Source of the DNA: Erwinia sp.
GTDB taxonomy: Bacteria; Pseudomonadota; Gammaproteobacteria; Enterobacterales; Enterobacteriaceae
Assembly (NCBI GenBank): GCA_964016415.1
Contig: OZ024666.1
Coordinates: forward strand, 1,283,310-1,347,309
Direction: 5' to 3'
DNA length: 64,000 nt
This document shows positions 40,664 through 50,190 of the stretch, one piece after another. How positions within the stretch are numbered: the first letter of the stretch is position 1; each line of letters begins with the position of its first letter. The notes below the pieces were generated by a model, which was given only the letters and a program-made list of their open reading frames with translations, was not told the DNA's origin and did no database searches. Position numbers and translations under genes: made by a program.

Positions 40664-42240
40664 CAGTCTGTCACCCTTCCTTTAGCAGCAAACAACCCTT
40701 GAGGACGTTTCTGAATAAACAAAATAATCAGCACCAGAATCAAAATCTTCCCAAGCACAGCGCCCATCTCGGGCTCGAGGATTTTGTTAAGCATACCGAG
40801 GCTGAAAGCCGCGACAACAGTGCCGGCTAACTGACCTACGCCACCGACCACGACCACTAAGAAAGAGTCGATGATGTAGCCTTGTCCGAGTTCCGGTCCC
40901 ACATTACCCAACTGTGAGAGCGCCACGCCACCCAGACCGGCCAGGCCAGAACCCAAACCAAATGCCAGCATATCTACCCGTCCGGTAGGAACACCACAAC
41001 AGTCAGCCATAGCGCGATTCTGTGTCACTGCACGCACCTGCAACCCTAACCGGGTGCGGTTTAACACTAACCAGGTCATCATCAGAACCAGAAACACAAA
41101 CAGGATCACCGCCAGACGATTCCACGGCAGGATGAGGTTAGGCAGTACCTGTAACCCCCCTGATAGCCAGCCAGGATTTGCCACTTCAAGATTTTGTGTA
41201 CCAAATACCAGCCTGACCAGCTGGATCAGCATTAAGCTTATCCCCCAGGTCGCCAGGAGTGTCTCCAGCGGGCGGCCATAGAGATGACGGATAATCGTCC
41301 GCTCAAGCAGCATGCCCATCCCGGACGTCACCAGAAAGGCTGCGGGCAATGCCAGCAGTGGGTAAATGGCCAGCCACTCAGGTGCAAAACGTTGTAATGC
41401 CACCTGTACCAGCCAGGTGGTATAAGCACCAAGCATCAGCATTTCACCATGCGCCATGTTAATGACCCCCAACAGACCATAGGTGATCGCCAGTCCCAGG
41501 GCGGCTAACAACAATACTGAACCAAGAGAAAGACCGGTAAAAGCCTGACCCAGCCAGTTACCCCACATCAGACGGCGTTCAACCTTATCTAAACTTTCAC
41601 GCGCCATCTGACGAACAGCAGCATCAGGTTCATATTGCACTTGCGTCAGACGAGACAACGTCGCCTGGATCTCAGGATCGCTGCTGTCCCCGAGCCGCTG
41701 GGCGGCCTGCAATCTCACCAGCGCATCAGGCGCACTGATCTGCCGTACGGCAATGGCCTGGTGCAAAACAGCCTGAACCGCGGGAGCCGTTTCAACCGTA
41801 AGACGTTGCTCTAGCAGCACCAGCTGAGCATTATCACTTTCACGCTGTAACACGCTGGCTGCCCTCAGGCGTGTATTTTCATCCGGGCTGACCAGTTGAT
41901 GCGCAGCCAGCGCGCTGGCTACCAGGGTTCTGAGCCGGTTATTCATGAAGATTTTTTTCGGGGTGCCGACGGGAGGCATTGGTCCCTCCAGAGGCGTGAA
42001 TTGATTGTGCTCAGTACGAAAAGGTCGCCGGGCATCATCGACAACCAGCGTTTCAGTTTGCAGGGCTTCCAGCAGTGGTAACCGTACCGGGTCGGGGGCG
42101 GTCGCCCACTGTTGTAACAGCTGGGCCTGTTCCTGCCGATTGGCCTGGGTAAACTCCTCTGCCGGGCCAGCCTGGACCAGAAAAGGGTACAGTAACATCA
42201 GCCCGAGCAACCGGATGAGACTGTGGCGAAATGTTTGCAT
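40663..42240 (-). CDS. urtB: Urea ABC transporter permease UrtB
   Basis: A 525-residue permease (LivH-like). It has a signal-like N-terminus and a long N-terminal domain of about 230 residues with repeated helices, typical of UrtB. The membrane part starts near GQAFTGLSLGSVLLLAALGLA and includes GVINMAHGEMLMLGAY. The N-terminal domain is absent in plain LivH proteins and helps to separate UrtB from amino-acid permeases. Confidence 0.93.
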   Translation of the reverse strand: MQTFRHSLIRLLGLMLLYPFLVQAGPAEEFTQANRQEQAQLLQQWATAPDPVRLPLLEALQTETLVVDDARRPFRTEHNQFTPLEGPMPPVGTPKKIFMNNRLRTLVASALAAHQLVSPDENTRLRAASVLQRESDNAQLVLLEQRLTVETAPAVQAVLHQAIAVRQISAPDALVRLQAAQRLGDSSDPEIQATLSRLTQVQYEPDAAVRQMARESLDKVERRLMWGNWLGQAFTGLSLGSVLLLAALGLAITYGLLGVINMAHGEMLMLGAYTTWLVQVALQRFAPEWLAIYPLLALPAAFLVTSGMGMLLERTIIRHLYGRPLETLLATWGISLMLIQLVRLVFGTQNLEVANPGWLSGGLQVLPNLILPWNRLAVILFVFLVLMMTWLVLNRTRLGLQVRAVTQNRAMADCCGVPTGRVDMLAFGLGSGLAGLGGVALSQLGNVGPELGQGYIIDSFLVVVVGGVGQLAGTVVAAFSLGMLNKILEPEMGAVLGKILILVLIILFIQKRPQGLFAAKGRVTD

Positions 42241-42276
42241 GCCTGTTACCTTTTGACGGGATGCCCCGTAAGAGAG

Positions 42277-42300
42277 AGGCAGACACCTTTGTGTCTGCCT
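42277..42300 (-). promoter_or_regulatory. Hairpin between urtA and urtB
   Basis: A perfect 10-base stem (AGGCAGACAC / GTGTCTGCCT) with a CTTT loop just after urtA, without a U-run. Such stems after binding-protein genes often protect the upstream mRNA and lower expression of the membrane genes. Confidence 0.7.
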
Positions 42301-42310
42301 GCATTATTGA

Positions 42311-43579
42311 TTACTGATTCGATTTAACAGGGGTTTCTGGTTTTTTATCATTACCCGCAATATAAGGACTCCATGGTTGCGCACGTACCGGTTTATCGGT
42401 TTGCCAAACCACGTTAAATTGACTGTTAGGTTCAATCTCACCAATCATCACAGGTTTATGCAGATGGTGGTTGGTTTTGTCCATGGTCAGGGTGTAGCCA
42501 TCCGGTGCGGCAAAGGTTTGCCCGGCCATCGCTGCGCGAACTTTATCAACGTCTGTGGTGCCCGCTTTCTCCACTGCTTGTGCCCACATATGAATACCTA
42601 CATAAGTGGCTTCCATCGGGTCGTTGGTGACAACAGTACTGGCGTTAGGTAAATTGCGGGCTTTAGCGTAGGCTTTGTAGTCGGCGACAAATTTAGCGTT
42701 GGTGGGGTTATCCAGTGACTCGAAATAGTTCCAGGCAGCAAGATGACCAACCAATGGTTTGGTGTCGATACCGCGTAGCTCTTCTTCACCAACCGAAAAC
42801 GCGATAACCGGAACATCTGTCGCTTTGATACCCTGGTTAGCCAGTTCTTTATAGAAAGGCACATTTGAGTCACCATTGATCGTTGAAATCACCGCATTTT
42901 TACCCCCGGCGGAGAACTTTTTGATATCCGCTACAATAGTCTGGTAATCGCTGTAGCCAAAGGGGGTGTAGACTTCGGTGATATCTTTGTCAGCGACACC
43001 TTTACTATGCAAAAACGCCCGCAGGATCTTATTGGTGGTTCGCGGGTAGACATAGTCGGTGCCAAGCAGGAAGAAACGTTTCGCGCTGCCACCGTCTTCG
43101 CTCATCAAATATTCCACCGCCGGGATTGCCTGCTGATTGGGCGCCGCACCAGTGTAAAAGACATTAGGTGACATCTCTTCACCCTCGTACTGTACCGGAT
43201 AGAACAGCAGCCCGTTCAATTCTTCAAATACCGGCAATACAGATTTACGAGAGACTGAAGTCCAGCAGCCGAACACCACAGCCACTTTATCCTGGCTGAG
43301 TAACTGGCGGGCTTTTTCGGCAAACAATGGCCAGTTTGATGCAGGATCAACCACCACAGGTTCTAGTTTTTTACCCAGCACACCGCCTTTGGCATTGATC
43401 TGATCGATGGTCATCAGCGCGACATCTTTCAGTGGTGTTTCAGAAATCGCCATGGTGCCGGAAAGTGAACTCATGATACCGACTTTAATCGTCTCTGCTG
43501 CCTGAACGCTCCAGGCCAGGCCCATTGTTGCTACCGTGACAGAGAGTGCACAGGCTTTAAGAAAGTGACGTCTTTTCAT
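42311..43579 (-). CDS. urtA: Urea ABC transporter substrate-binding protein UrtA
   Basis: A 422-residue periplasmic urea-binding protein. The N-terminus MKRRHFLKACALSV resembles a twin-arginine signal. The mature part starts near AAETIKVGIMSSLSGTMAISE, the typical UrtA/AmiC opening. The start at 43579 has GAGG upstream and is chosen over 43606. In the family it delivers urea to UrtBCDE. Confidence 0.94.
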   Translation of the reverse strand: MKRRHFLKACALSVTVATMGLAWSVQAAETIKVGIMSSLSGTMAISETPLKDVALMTIDQINAKGGVLGKKLEPVVVDPASNWPLFAEKARQLLSQDKVAVVFGCWTSVSRKSVLPVFEELNGLLFYPVQYEGEEMSPNVFYTGAAPNQQAIPAVEYLMSEDGGSAKRFFLLGTDYVYPRTTNKILRAFLHSKGVADKDITEVYTPFGYSDYQTIVADIKKFSAGGKNAVISTINGDSNVPFYKELANQGIKATDVPVIAFSVGEEELRGIDTKPLVGHLAAWNYFESLDNPTNAKFVADYKAYAKARNLPNASTVVTNDPMEATYVGIHMWAQAVEKAGTTDVDKVRAAMAGQTFAAPDGYTLTMDKTNHHLHKPVMIGEIEPNSQFNVVWQTDKPVRAQPWSPYIAGNDKKPETPVKSNQ

Positions 43580-43665
43580 TACAACCTCTTTATTGTGTAA
43601 GTTCACCGCAGTCGGTATGTCCGGGTGAGGGGTATCTGACCTCAGTCGTTCTGTGGTCTGGCTTG

Positions 43666-44343
43666 CTACAACATATGCAGCGTAATTTTTCTGACTTCCG
43701 CTTTACTCTGCAGGATATGGTCGGTCAGGATCTGTTGTGCCTCCGCGGTTTGTTGATGAATGATGGCCTGCAGAATCTGCTGATGCTCACGATAGGTGGC
43801 AGCAATACGGTCTTCACGGGTAAAATCGAGATGCCGGATAATGCGTATTTTTTCTGTGATCTCGCGGTGAACCCTGGTCATTTCAGGATTTCCCGCAGAA
43901 GAGAGCAGGGCGATATGAAACTGTTCATCCTGTTGTGATACCGTCGAACTGTCATCAAGCAGTGGCGAATCAAGCCAGAAGTGAATCAATGGTGCCAGAG
44001 CCTGCTGGCAGTCACTGGTAGTACGTTGGCAGAGGCGTAGCACCGCTTCGCGTTCTAACACAATACGAAAATCGTACAGCGCCTCGTAGTAATTGAAATC
44101 AAATGGTCTGACTTGCCAGCCGCTGCGCGAATGTACCTGTACATAATTTTCATGTTCCAGCCAGAACAGCGCCTGACGTACCGGTGTACGACTGGCGGCC
44201 ATGCGTTCAGCAATTTCGTTCTCACTGAAGTTGTCACCAGGCATCAGTCGGAAAGCAAAAATATCATCTTTAAGTGCCTGGTAAATACGCTGAGCCAGCC
44301 CCTGAGGGCGGGACGTCGAGTCAGAAAAACGAAATGCAGACAT
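43666..44343 (-). CDS. GntR-family (FCD) regulator of the urea operon
   Basis: A 225-residue regulator with an N-terminal winged helix (ENEIAERMAASRTPVRQALF, about 42-61) and a C-terminal all-helical FCD ligand domain with conserved His residues (HREITEKIRIIRHLDF). It lies between the urea carboxylase gene (12 bases away) and urtA (86 bases), so it very probably controls this operon. The ligand could be urea or allophanate; this is inference. Confidence 0.88.
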   Translation of the reverse strand: MSAFRFSDSTSRPQGLAQRIYQALKDDIFAFRLMPGDNFSENEIAERMAASRTPVRQALFWLEHENYVQVHSRSGWQVRPFDFNYYEALYDFRIVLEREAVLRLCQRTTSDCQQALAPLIHFWLDSPLLDDSSTVSQQDEQFHIALLSSAGNPEMTRVHREITEKIRIIRHLDFTREDRIAATYREHQQILQAIIHQQTAEAQQILTDHILQSKAEVRKITLHML

Positions 44344-44355
44344 GGCCTTCTCCTG

Positions 44356-47300
44356 TTAATCGAGCCACACAAGGGTATCGCCGGGATTGACGGTACGTCC
44401 TGGCTGACAGTGGATACGTCTTATCACACCATCTTGTGTAGCATGGATTACCAGCTCGGTTTTCATCGCTTCAATAATCACCAGCGGCTGACCTGCGATA
44501 ACCTGTTCGTCAGCACTGACCAACACCTTCCAGACACTGCCACTCATATCGGCCACCACTGCCAGCGCATCCTCTTCCTCTTCTGCACCCGCGTTAAGAA
44601 ACGAGGTATCACAGACCTCTTCCTTAACACTCTCTTGCTGCCAGCGCGTTACTTCTTCGCTGAAAGCCAACTTCTGCTGCTGGCGGAACTCACTGATAGT
44701 CGTACGATGGCTATCGAGGAAATCGAGATGTGCTGCAAAATCGAACTCACTCTCTTCAATGGTGATAGTGGCGCGACCTTCACGAAAATCATCGCGCAGC
44801 TGATTCAGCTCTGTTTCGCTTACCGGGTAAAAACGCACCTGGTCGAAGAAATGCAATAACCAGGGCTCACCGGCGGCAAATACGCTATTTTTAAGAAACT
44901 TATTCCAGATAGGCAGGGTACGACCGACTAACTGATAGCCGCCAGGTGAATCCATGCCATAAATGCACATATACATTCCACCAATGCCTACCGTGCCCTC
45001 AGCCGTAAAGGTACGCGCCGGGTTATATTTTGAACTCAACAGGCGATGACGGGGATCAAGGGGAACAGCGCAGGGAGCACCCAGGTAAACATCACCCAGG
45101 CCAAGAACCAGATAACTGGCGGCAAACAAGGTATCACGTACTTCGTCACGACCAGCGAGGCCATTGATACGCTGAATAAAATCGACATTATTAGGTAACC
45201 AGGGCGCCTCATGACGCACGGTGTCACGATAACGAGCGACGGCATCCAGTGTGGCACTGTCTTCAAAAGCCATTGGCAAATGGACAATCCGTGAGGGTAC
45301 TTTCATGGTGCTGACATCACCCATCATCGCTTCCTGGGCCAGCAGTACCTCCACCAGTGCGTGCTGAGAGATAAGCAGACTGTCATAGCGCACTTGCAGA
45401 GAACGCACACCAGGTGCCAGCTCTTTGATGCCGGGATGGGCTATTTGCTTAAGGCGATGCATCATCAGATGCACCCGTAAACGCAGCGCGAGATCGAGTA
45501 CATTGTCGCCATACTCAATCAAAATATAGTTATCACCGGCCTGACGATAAACGCGCGTCGGCGTGGTTGCGGTGGCCGCTTCAGCTGCCAGTACGGTTGC
45601 CGGTAGCCCGTTCTGTACCTTCAGTGAAACAGGCGCAAAGGTGTATCGCTCCGGTGGGAGCAGAGTTTCAAGCATTTCGAGCTGACGTTTTTCCAGCGCC
45701 ACGGCATCATCAATTGTTATCGGGAAAAAGCGCAAACGATCACCGGGTTTTACCTGACCAATCTTCCACAACTCTGCTTTTGCAATGGTGACCGGACAAA
45801 CAAATCCACCGAGACTTGGTCCGTCACGTGTGAGGATAACCGGGAAGTCGCCTGTGAAGTTGATAGCCCCAATTGCATATTCGCAATCATGCACATTCGA
45901 CGGATGCAGCCCGGCTTCACCACCATCCGCACGCGTCCACTCCGGTTTGGAGCCCGTCAGGCGGACACCGAGGCGGTTGGAGTTGTAATGCACCTGCCAT
46001 TCGCTGGCAAAAAAGGTGTCGATCGCCTCTTCAGTGAAAAAATCGGGGGCGCCATGAGGCCCGTACAGTACCCCTATCTCCCAGCAGTCACTATAGGAGG
46101 GGATCAATGCATCGGGTAATCCCTGCGGAGCGGTGACCGGCGCAGGAGTGGTGCAGGCGGCAAGTTCAGGCTGGGAAACAGACAGAAAATCGGCAACGCG
46201 CAAGGTACGTCCGGCGTGTCCGCCAAACTGACCGAGAGCGAAGGTGGAGCGACTGCCGAGATAGCAGGGCACATCAATACCATTGCGCACCGCAAGGTAG
46301 CTACGGCAACCATTCAGCGTGCGCCCCATAGCCAGCGTTTGTCCTGCTTTTATCTCTGTCGGTTGCCAGAGTGGTATCGCCTCATCATCAAGTATTGGCT
46401 GGCAATCCGCACCGGTTATTGCGATGCAGGCATCGCAATGGAACAGCAAGGTTGGTCCTTGCAGAGTAAATTCCAGCCCGGCGGCAGAATCATCATTACC
46501 GACGATACGGTTGCCGAGACGAAAAGCGAAGTCATCCATGGGGCCGGAGGGGGGAACGCCAATATCCCAGTAGCCGACACGTCCCGGATAATCCTGCACA
46601 CTGCTTAATGTACCGGGCTGAAGTACTTCAATTACCGAACCACGGGGCGTCAGGTCGTCGAGTAACCGAGTCCAGACATCGCCTTGCTGAAAATTCGGTG
46701 TAGCAATAATCTGGCGTAAATACTCAAGGTTAGTGGTGATCCCCTGCAATCGGGTTGCATCGAGTGCCGCCTGCAGTTTGCTTATCGCCTCACTACGTGT
46801 CTGCGCATGGACGATCAGTTTGGCAATCATCGGGTCATAATAGGCCGACACTTCACTACCCGTAATCACACCACTGTCAACCCGAACGCCTTCGGGAAAA
46901 CTCACCTCAGTTAACACTCCCGGGCTTGGCTGAAATTGCTTCAGCGGATTTTCAGCATACAGCCTCACTTCAATTGCTGCACCACGGGGTGGCTGTTGTA
47001 AACGTTGCCAGTCAAGTGGCGCGTCGGCAGCGATAAGTAACATACACTCGACCAGATCTAACCCGGTAACTGCTTCAGTCACCGGATGCTCTACCTGTAA
47101 CCGGGTATTGACTTCGAGAAAATAGAACGCATCCTGGGACGCATCATAGATATATTCTACGGTCCCGGCACTGCGATAGTTCACCAGCTTACCCAGTGCG
47201 ACAGCAGAAGCGAGTAACGCTTCCCGCGTGGCGGCAGGCAGGTCCGGAGCCGGTGTCTCCTCAACCACTTTTTGATTACGGCGTTGCAGTGAACAATCGC

Positions 47301-47976
47301 GTTCACCCAGAGCGATCACCTGGCCTTTACCATCCCCGAGAATTTGTACTTCAACATGGCGCGCACAATCGATACAGCGTTCAACGAACACACCGGCATC
47401 ACTGAAGAACTGGTCACCCAGACGGCGTACACTTTCCCAACTTTCGCGTAACGCCAGTTCATCAGCACAACGCATCAGCCCGATACCTCCGCCACCGGCG
47501 GTGCTTTTAAGCATTACCGGATAACCGATAGTGGCCGCAGCCTCGATCGCTTCTTCCAGCGAATTGAGCAGCGCCGTACCTGGAGTCATCGGCACGCCCG
47601 CTTCAGCCGCCAGTTCCCTGGCACGATGTTTCAGACCGAAATCCCCGAGTTGCTGTACGGTCGGACCGACAAAAATCAGGCCAGCTGCTTCACAGGCTGC
47701 GGCAAAAGCGAGGCTTTCGGATAAAAACCCATAGCCAGGCCAGATAGCTTCGGCCCCGCTCTCCTGGGCTGCGGCAATCACTTTATCAATGCACAGGTAG
47801 CTTTCACTCGCTTTATCCCCGCCCAGAGGAAGAGCAATATCTGCTTCTCTGACATGCTCGGCATTTTTATCTGCATCAGAATAAATAGCGACACTGGTGA
47901 TACCCAGACGTCGCAGTGTGCGGATCGCCCGGCAGGCAATTTCGCCACGATTGGCAATTAACACGGTATTAAACAT
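44356..47976 (-). CDS. uca: Urea carboxylase (biotin-dependent)
   Basis: A 1206-residue multidomain enzyme that carboxylates urea to allophanate with ATP, bicarbonate and biotin. Domains: biotin carboxylase (FNTVLIANRGEIACRAIRTL at the start, KSTAGGGGIG, EVNTRLQVEHPVTEA), then a carboxyltransferase of KipA/KipI type (about 460-1000), and a C-terminal biotinyl domain with the EAMKTE lysine. The start at 47976 has GGAG upstream and is chosen over 48039. It overlaps atzF by 8 bases. The presence of urtABCDE and the absence of CgdAB-like genes favour urea over guanidine as substrate. Confidence 0.93.
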   Translation of the reverse strand: MFNTVLIANRGEIACRAIRTLRRLGITSVAIYSDADKNAEHVREADIALPLGGDKASESYLCIDKVIAAAQESGAEAIWPGYGFLSESLAFAAACEAAGLIFVGPTVQQLGDFGLKHRARELAAEAGVPMTPGTALLNSLEEAIEAAATIGYPVMLKSTAGGGGIGLMRCADELALRESWESVRRLGDQFFSDAGVFVERCIDCARHVEVQILGDGKGQVIALGERDCSLQRRNQKVVEETPAPDLPAATREALLASAVALGKLVNYRSAGTVEYIYDASQDAFYFLEVNTRLQVEHPVTEAVTGLDLVECMLLIAADAPLDWQRLQQPPRGAAIEVRLYAENPLKQFQPSPGVLTEVSFPEGVRVDSGVITGSEVSAYYDPMIAKLIVHAQTRSEAISKLQAALDATRLQGITTNLEYLRQIIATPNFQQGDVWTRLLDDLTPRGSVIEVLQPGTLSSVQDYPGRVGYWDIGVPPSGPMDDFAFRLGNRIVGNDDSAAGLEFTLQGPTLLFHCDACIAITGADCQPILDDEAIPLWQPTEIKAGQTLAMGRTLNGCRSYLAVRNGIDVPCYLGSRSTFALGQFGGHAGRTLRVADFLSVSQPELAACTTPAPVTAPQGLPDALIPSYSDCWEIGVLYGPHGAPDFFTEEAIDTFFASEWQVHYNSNRLGVRLTGSKPEWTRADGGEAGLHPSNVHDCEYAIGAINFTGDFPVILTRDGPSLGGFVCPVTIAKAELWKIGQVKPGDRLRFFPITIDDAVALEKRQLEMLETLLPPERYTFAPVSLKVQNGLPATVLAAEAATATTPTRVYRQAGDNYILIEYGDNVLDLALRLRVHLMMHRLKQIAHPGIKELAPGVRSLQVRYDSLLISQHALVEVLLAQEAMMGDVSTMKVPSRIVHLPMAFEDSATLDAVARYRDTVRHEAPWLPNNVDFIQRINGLAGRDEVRDTLFAASYLVLGLGDVYLGAPCAVPLDPRHRLLSSKYNPARTFTAEGTVGIGGMYMCIYGMDSPGGYQLVGRTLPIWNKFLKNSVFAAGEPWLLHFFDQVRFYPVSETELNQLRDDFREGRATITIEESEFDFAAHLDFLDSHRTTISEFRQQQKLAFSEEVTRWQQESVKEEVCDTSFLNAGAEEEEDALAVVADMSGSVWKVLVSADEQVIAGQPLVIIEAMKTELVIHATQDGVIRRIHCQPGRTVNPGDTLVWLD

Positions 47977-49771
47977 TGCTTTTCTCCTCACCAGAAAGCC
48001 AGTTACGCCAACCTTTCCAGGCAGTGATATTTTCAGCATCCGTTAAACCATCAGGTTCACAGATAAACCCTTTCACCCACTCACCACTCTTCAGTTCAAC
48101 GTTACCGATGCCGAGTGGCGCGGGAATTTCCGCGACGAATTCACCAAAACGCGCCAGCGGGATATCCCATAGTTCCAGCGCGATCGTGTCACCTGAATTT
48201 TCACGCACCAGCCCCGGCTTCGCCGGTTGAGTATTCGCCAGCGCATAAAGCCCGTAACAAGGGGCGGTGGTGGTGGCACCAACAAAACGAGCTTCGCGTG
48301 TGGTCAGTTGGTGGTTGAGCGGCATTCCTTGCAGATGCGCTCCGACGACGGCCACCCGCACATGATGTGGAGACGGTGGCAGGGCAGAGGGAAGTGCATC
48401 GCTGAACGAAGAGGTGGCACCTGCTGCTAATTGCATATGTGATTGCCAGCGACAACCGAATTCAGCCAATGCCCGGTCGTGCCAGGCAGGCGCTATCAGC
48501 GTAATACCAGCGGGTAAACCGTCGTCGCGGAAAGGGGCAGGTAGTGCCAGTGCCGCGAGATCAGCGAGGTTGGTGAAGTTGGTGTACGTACCAAACTGGC
48601 TGTTATAACCAATGGGGTCTTCATTCATCTCTTCCAGAGTGTGAATGGTGGGTGATGTGGGTACCAGAAGCGCATCGACACAGGCCAGGGTGCGGGCTAT
48701 TTCCCGGCTCAGTTGAGCACGCAGATACTCTGCCTGATAAGCCTCCACCGCGCTAAAGCGTTTGCCACTGGCGATAATTCCACAGACAGTGGGATCCATC
48801 AATTGCGGCTCATCAAGTATCGCGCCGACGGCAGCCGTGCGCTCTGCCACCCATGTTCCCTGATAGAGCTGTTCGGCAAGTTCCCGGAAAGGCGAAAAGT
48901 CAACGGGTTGAAGTGTCACGCCAAGGGCTTCCAGTTGTTCACAGGCTGCAAGCCAGGCACTTTCAGCGGCTGCGTCACCAAAAAAAGTCAGCTTGTCAGG
49001 AATCGCAAAACAGGGTTTATCGCGAAACGTTGCCGGTGCGGTGGCCGGGTGATGCCGGGAATAAGCATCGCTGCTATCGTAGCCACCGGCAAGATTTGCA
49101 ACGCGAAATGCATCGGTAACGTTAAGAGCAAAAACAGAAATGGTGTCATTGAGGCGACAGGCTGGTACCACGCCCTGTGCTGACAGCCACCCTTTGGTAG
49201 GCTTGAGGCCGACGATATTATTAAACCCGGCGGGCACTCTGCCGCTACCGGCGGTATCGGTGCCGAGTGCAAAGGGAACCCATCCCCTGGCGGTGACTGA
49301 TGCAGAACCAGAACTGGACCCGCCACTGACATACGCTGTATTGAAAGTATTAACCACGGCACCGTAAGGCGAACGGGTACCTACCAGGCCTGTGGCGAAT
49401 TGATCAAGATTAGTTTTACCAATAACTATCGCTCCTGCCTCTCTGAGTCTGGCGACGGCGGTGGCATCCTCTTGTGCTGTGTACATGAATGCCGGGCAGG
49501 CAGCCGTGGTCGGCCAGCCCGCAACATCGATATTGTCTTTGACGGCAAACGGGATGCCAAAGAGCGGCAGAGAGTCTGGCGCCGCAAGATAGCGCGGCAA
49601 TAGCCGGGCTATCTCTTCCTCTAATTGTTTATTGGTGGCCAGTGTGATCCAGGCCGGGTCATCAACTGACAACACAGCCAGATGGTGCTGCAGGAGAGTC
49701 AGTGCCTGGTGTGGATCTGTATGAATGCGTTGCTGCCAGGCTGCCAGAGAGTAACCGTACTGTGCTGTCAT
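47969..49771 (-). CDS. atzF: Allophanate hydrolase
   Basis: Splits allophanate to two NH3 and two CO2, finishing urea breakdown without urease. The 600-residue protein is an amidase-signature enzyme with the Ser-cisSer-Lys triad region: FAVKDNIDVAG (Lys) and YVSGGSSSGSA (Ser), with TDTAGSGRVPAGF following. A C-terminal domain of about 130 residues typical of AtzF follows. The start at 49771 (MTAQYGYSL) is preferred over 49828. First gene of the leftward operon atzF-uca-gntR-urtABCDE. Confidence 0.94.
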   Translation of the reverse strand: MTAQYGYSLAAWQQRIHTDPHQALTLLQHHLAVLSVDDPAWITLATNKQLEEEIARLLPRYLAAPDSLPLFGIPFAVKDNIDVAGWPTTAACPAFMYTAQEDATAVARLREAGAIVIGKTNLDQFATGLVGTRSPYGAVVNTFNTAYVSGGSSSGSASVTARGWVPFALGTDTAGSGRVPAGFNNIVGLKPTKGWLSAQGVVPACRLNDTISVFALNVTDAFRVANLAGGYDSSDAYSRHHPATAPATFRDKPCFAIPDKLTFFGDAAAESAWLAACEQLEALGVTLQPVDFSPFRELAEQLYQGTWVAERTAAVGAILDEPQLMDPTVCGIIASGKRFSAVEAYQAEYLRAQLSREIARTLACVDALLVPTSPTIHTLEEMNEDPIGYNSQFGTYTNFTNLADLAALALPAPFRDDGLPAGITLIAPAWHDRALAEFGCRWQSHMQLAAGATSSFSDALPSALPPSPHHVRVAVVGAHLQGMPLNHQLTTREARFVGATTTAPCYGLYALANTQPAKPGLVRENSGDTIALELWDIPLARFGEFVAEIPAPLGIGNVELKSGEWVKGFICEPDGLTDAENITAWKGWRNWLSGEEKSNV

Positions 49772-49869
49772 TCCGTGAAATTCCGCGTGGTATACAAGAT
49801 GGAATTTATCTAGCAAGCATTGTGCCAAACTGAATTTTGTCTTTAGCTAACGAAAAGGAGATAAGGGAT

Positions 49870-50190
49870 ATGAACGGTGTTTTCAGGCAGGATGCGATTA
49901 CGCTGTGTCAGAAAAGGTATACATCGATCGTGATCGGGTTAACTGATGCACTGACTTTGTACAAAGAGTGCGTGCAGTTGGTGCAGAAAGGTGTTGCTGA
50001 GGAAAAACGACCAGTGTGGCGAAAAAACGTAACATCACTATTTTCAGCCCAAAACCCGACTCTTTTCATAGCCCTCATAACTGTTGTAGTAAACCGGATA
50101 AAACATGACTTATCGCGGGGATCTGTGCTGAAATCCGGAGCTATACATCCAGATGCATCGCTAATTATTACAAAAGAGGGTAAACAATAA
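49870..50190 (+). CDS. Small protein of unknown function, coupled to the protease gene
   Basis: A 106-residue protein starting MNGVFRQDAIT after AAGGAGAT, the best ribosome site in the gap. It has no clear signal peptide; one moderately hydrophobic stretch (LFIALITVVVN, about 62-72) is the only feature. It shares one base with the next gene (TAATG), so the two are co-translated and probably work together. I do not recognise a family. Confidence 0.7.
   Translation: MNGVFRQDAITLCQKRYTSIVIGLTDALTLYKECVQLVQKGVAEEKRPVWRKNVTSLFSAQNPTLFIALITVVVNRIKHDLSRGSVLKSGAIHPDASLIITKEGKQ

Noticed and set aside
42105..42121. CTGTTGTAACAG as a third Ter site
   Set aside because: It contains the GTTGTAAC core but lacks the flanking bases (AGNAT and TAAA) and lies in urtB coding sequence. 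Probably chance.
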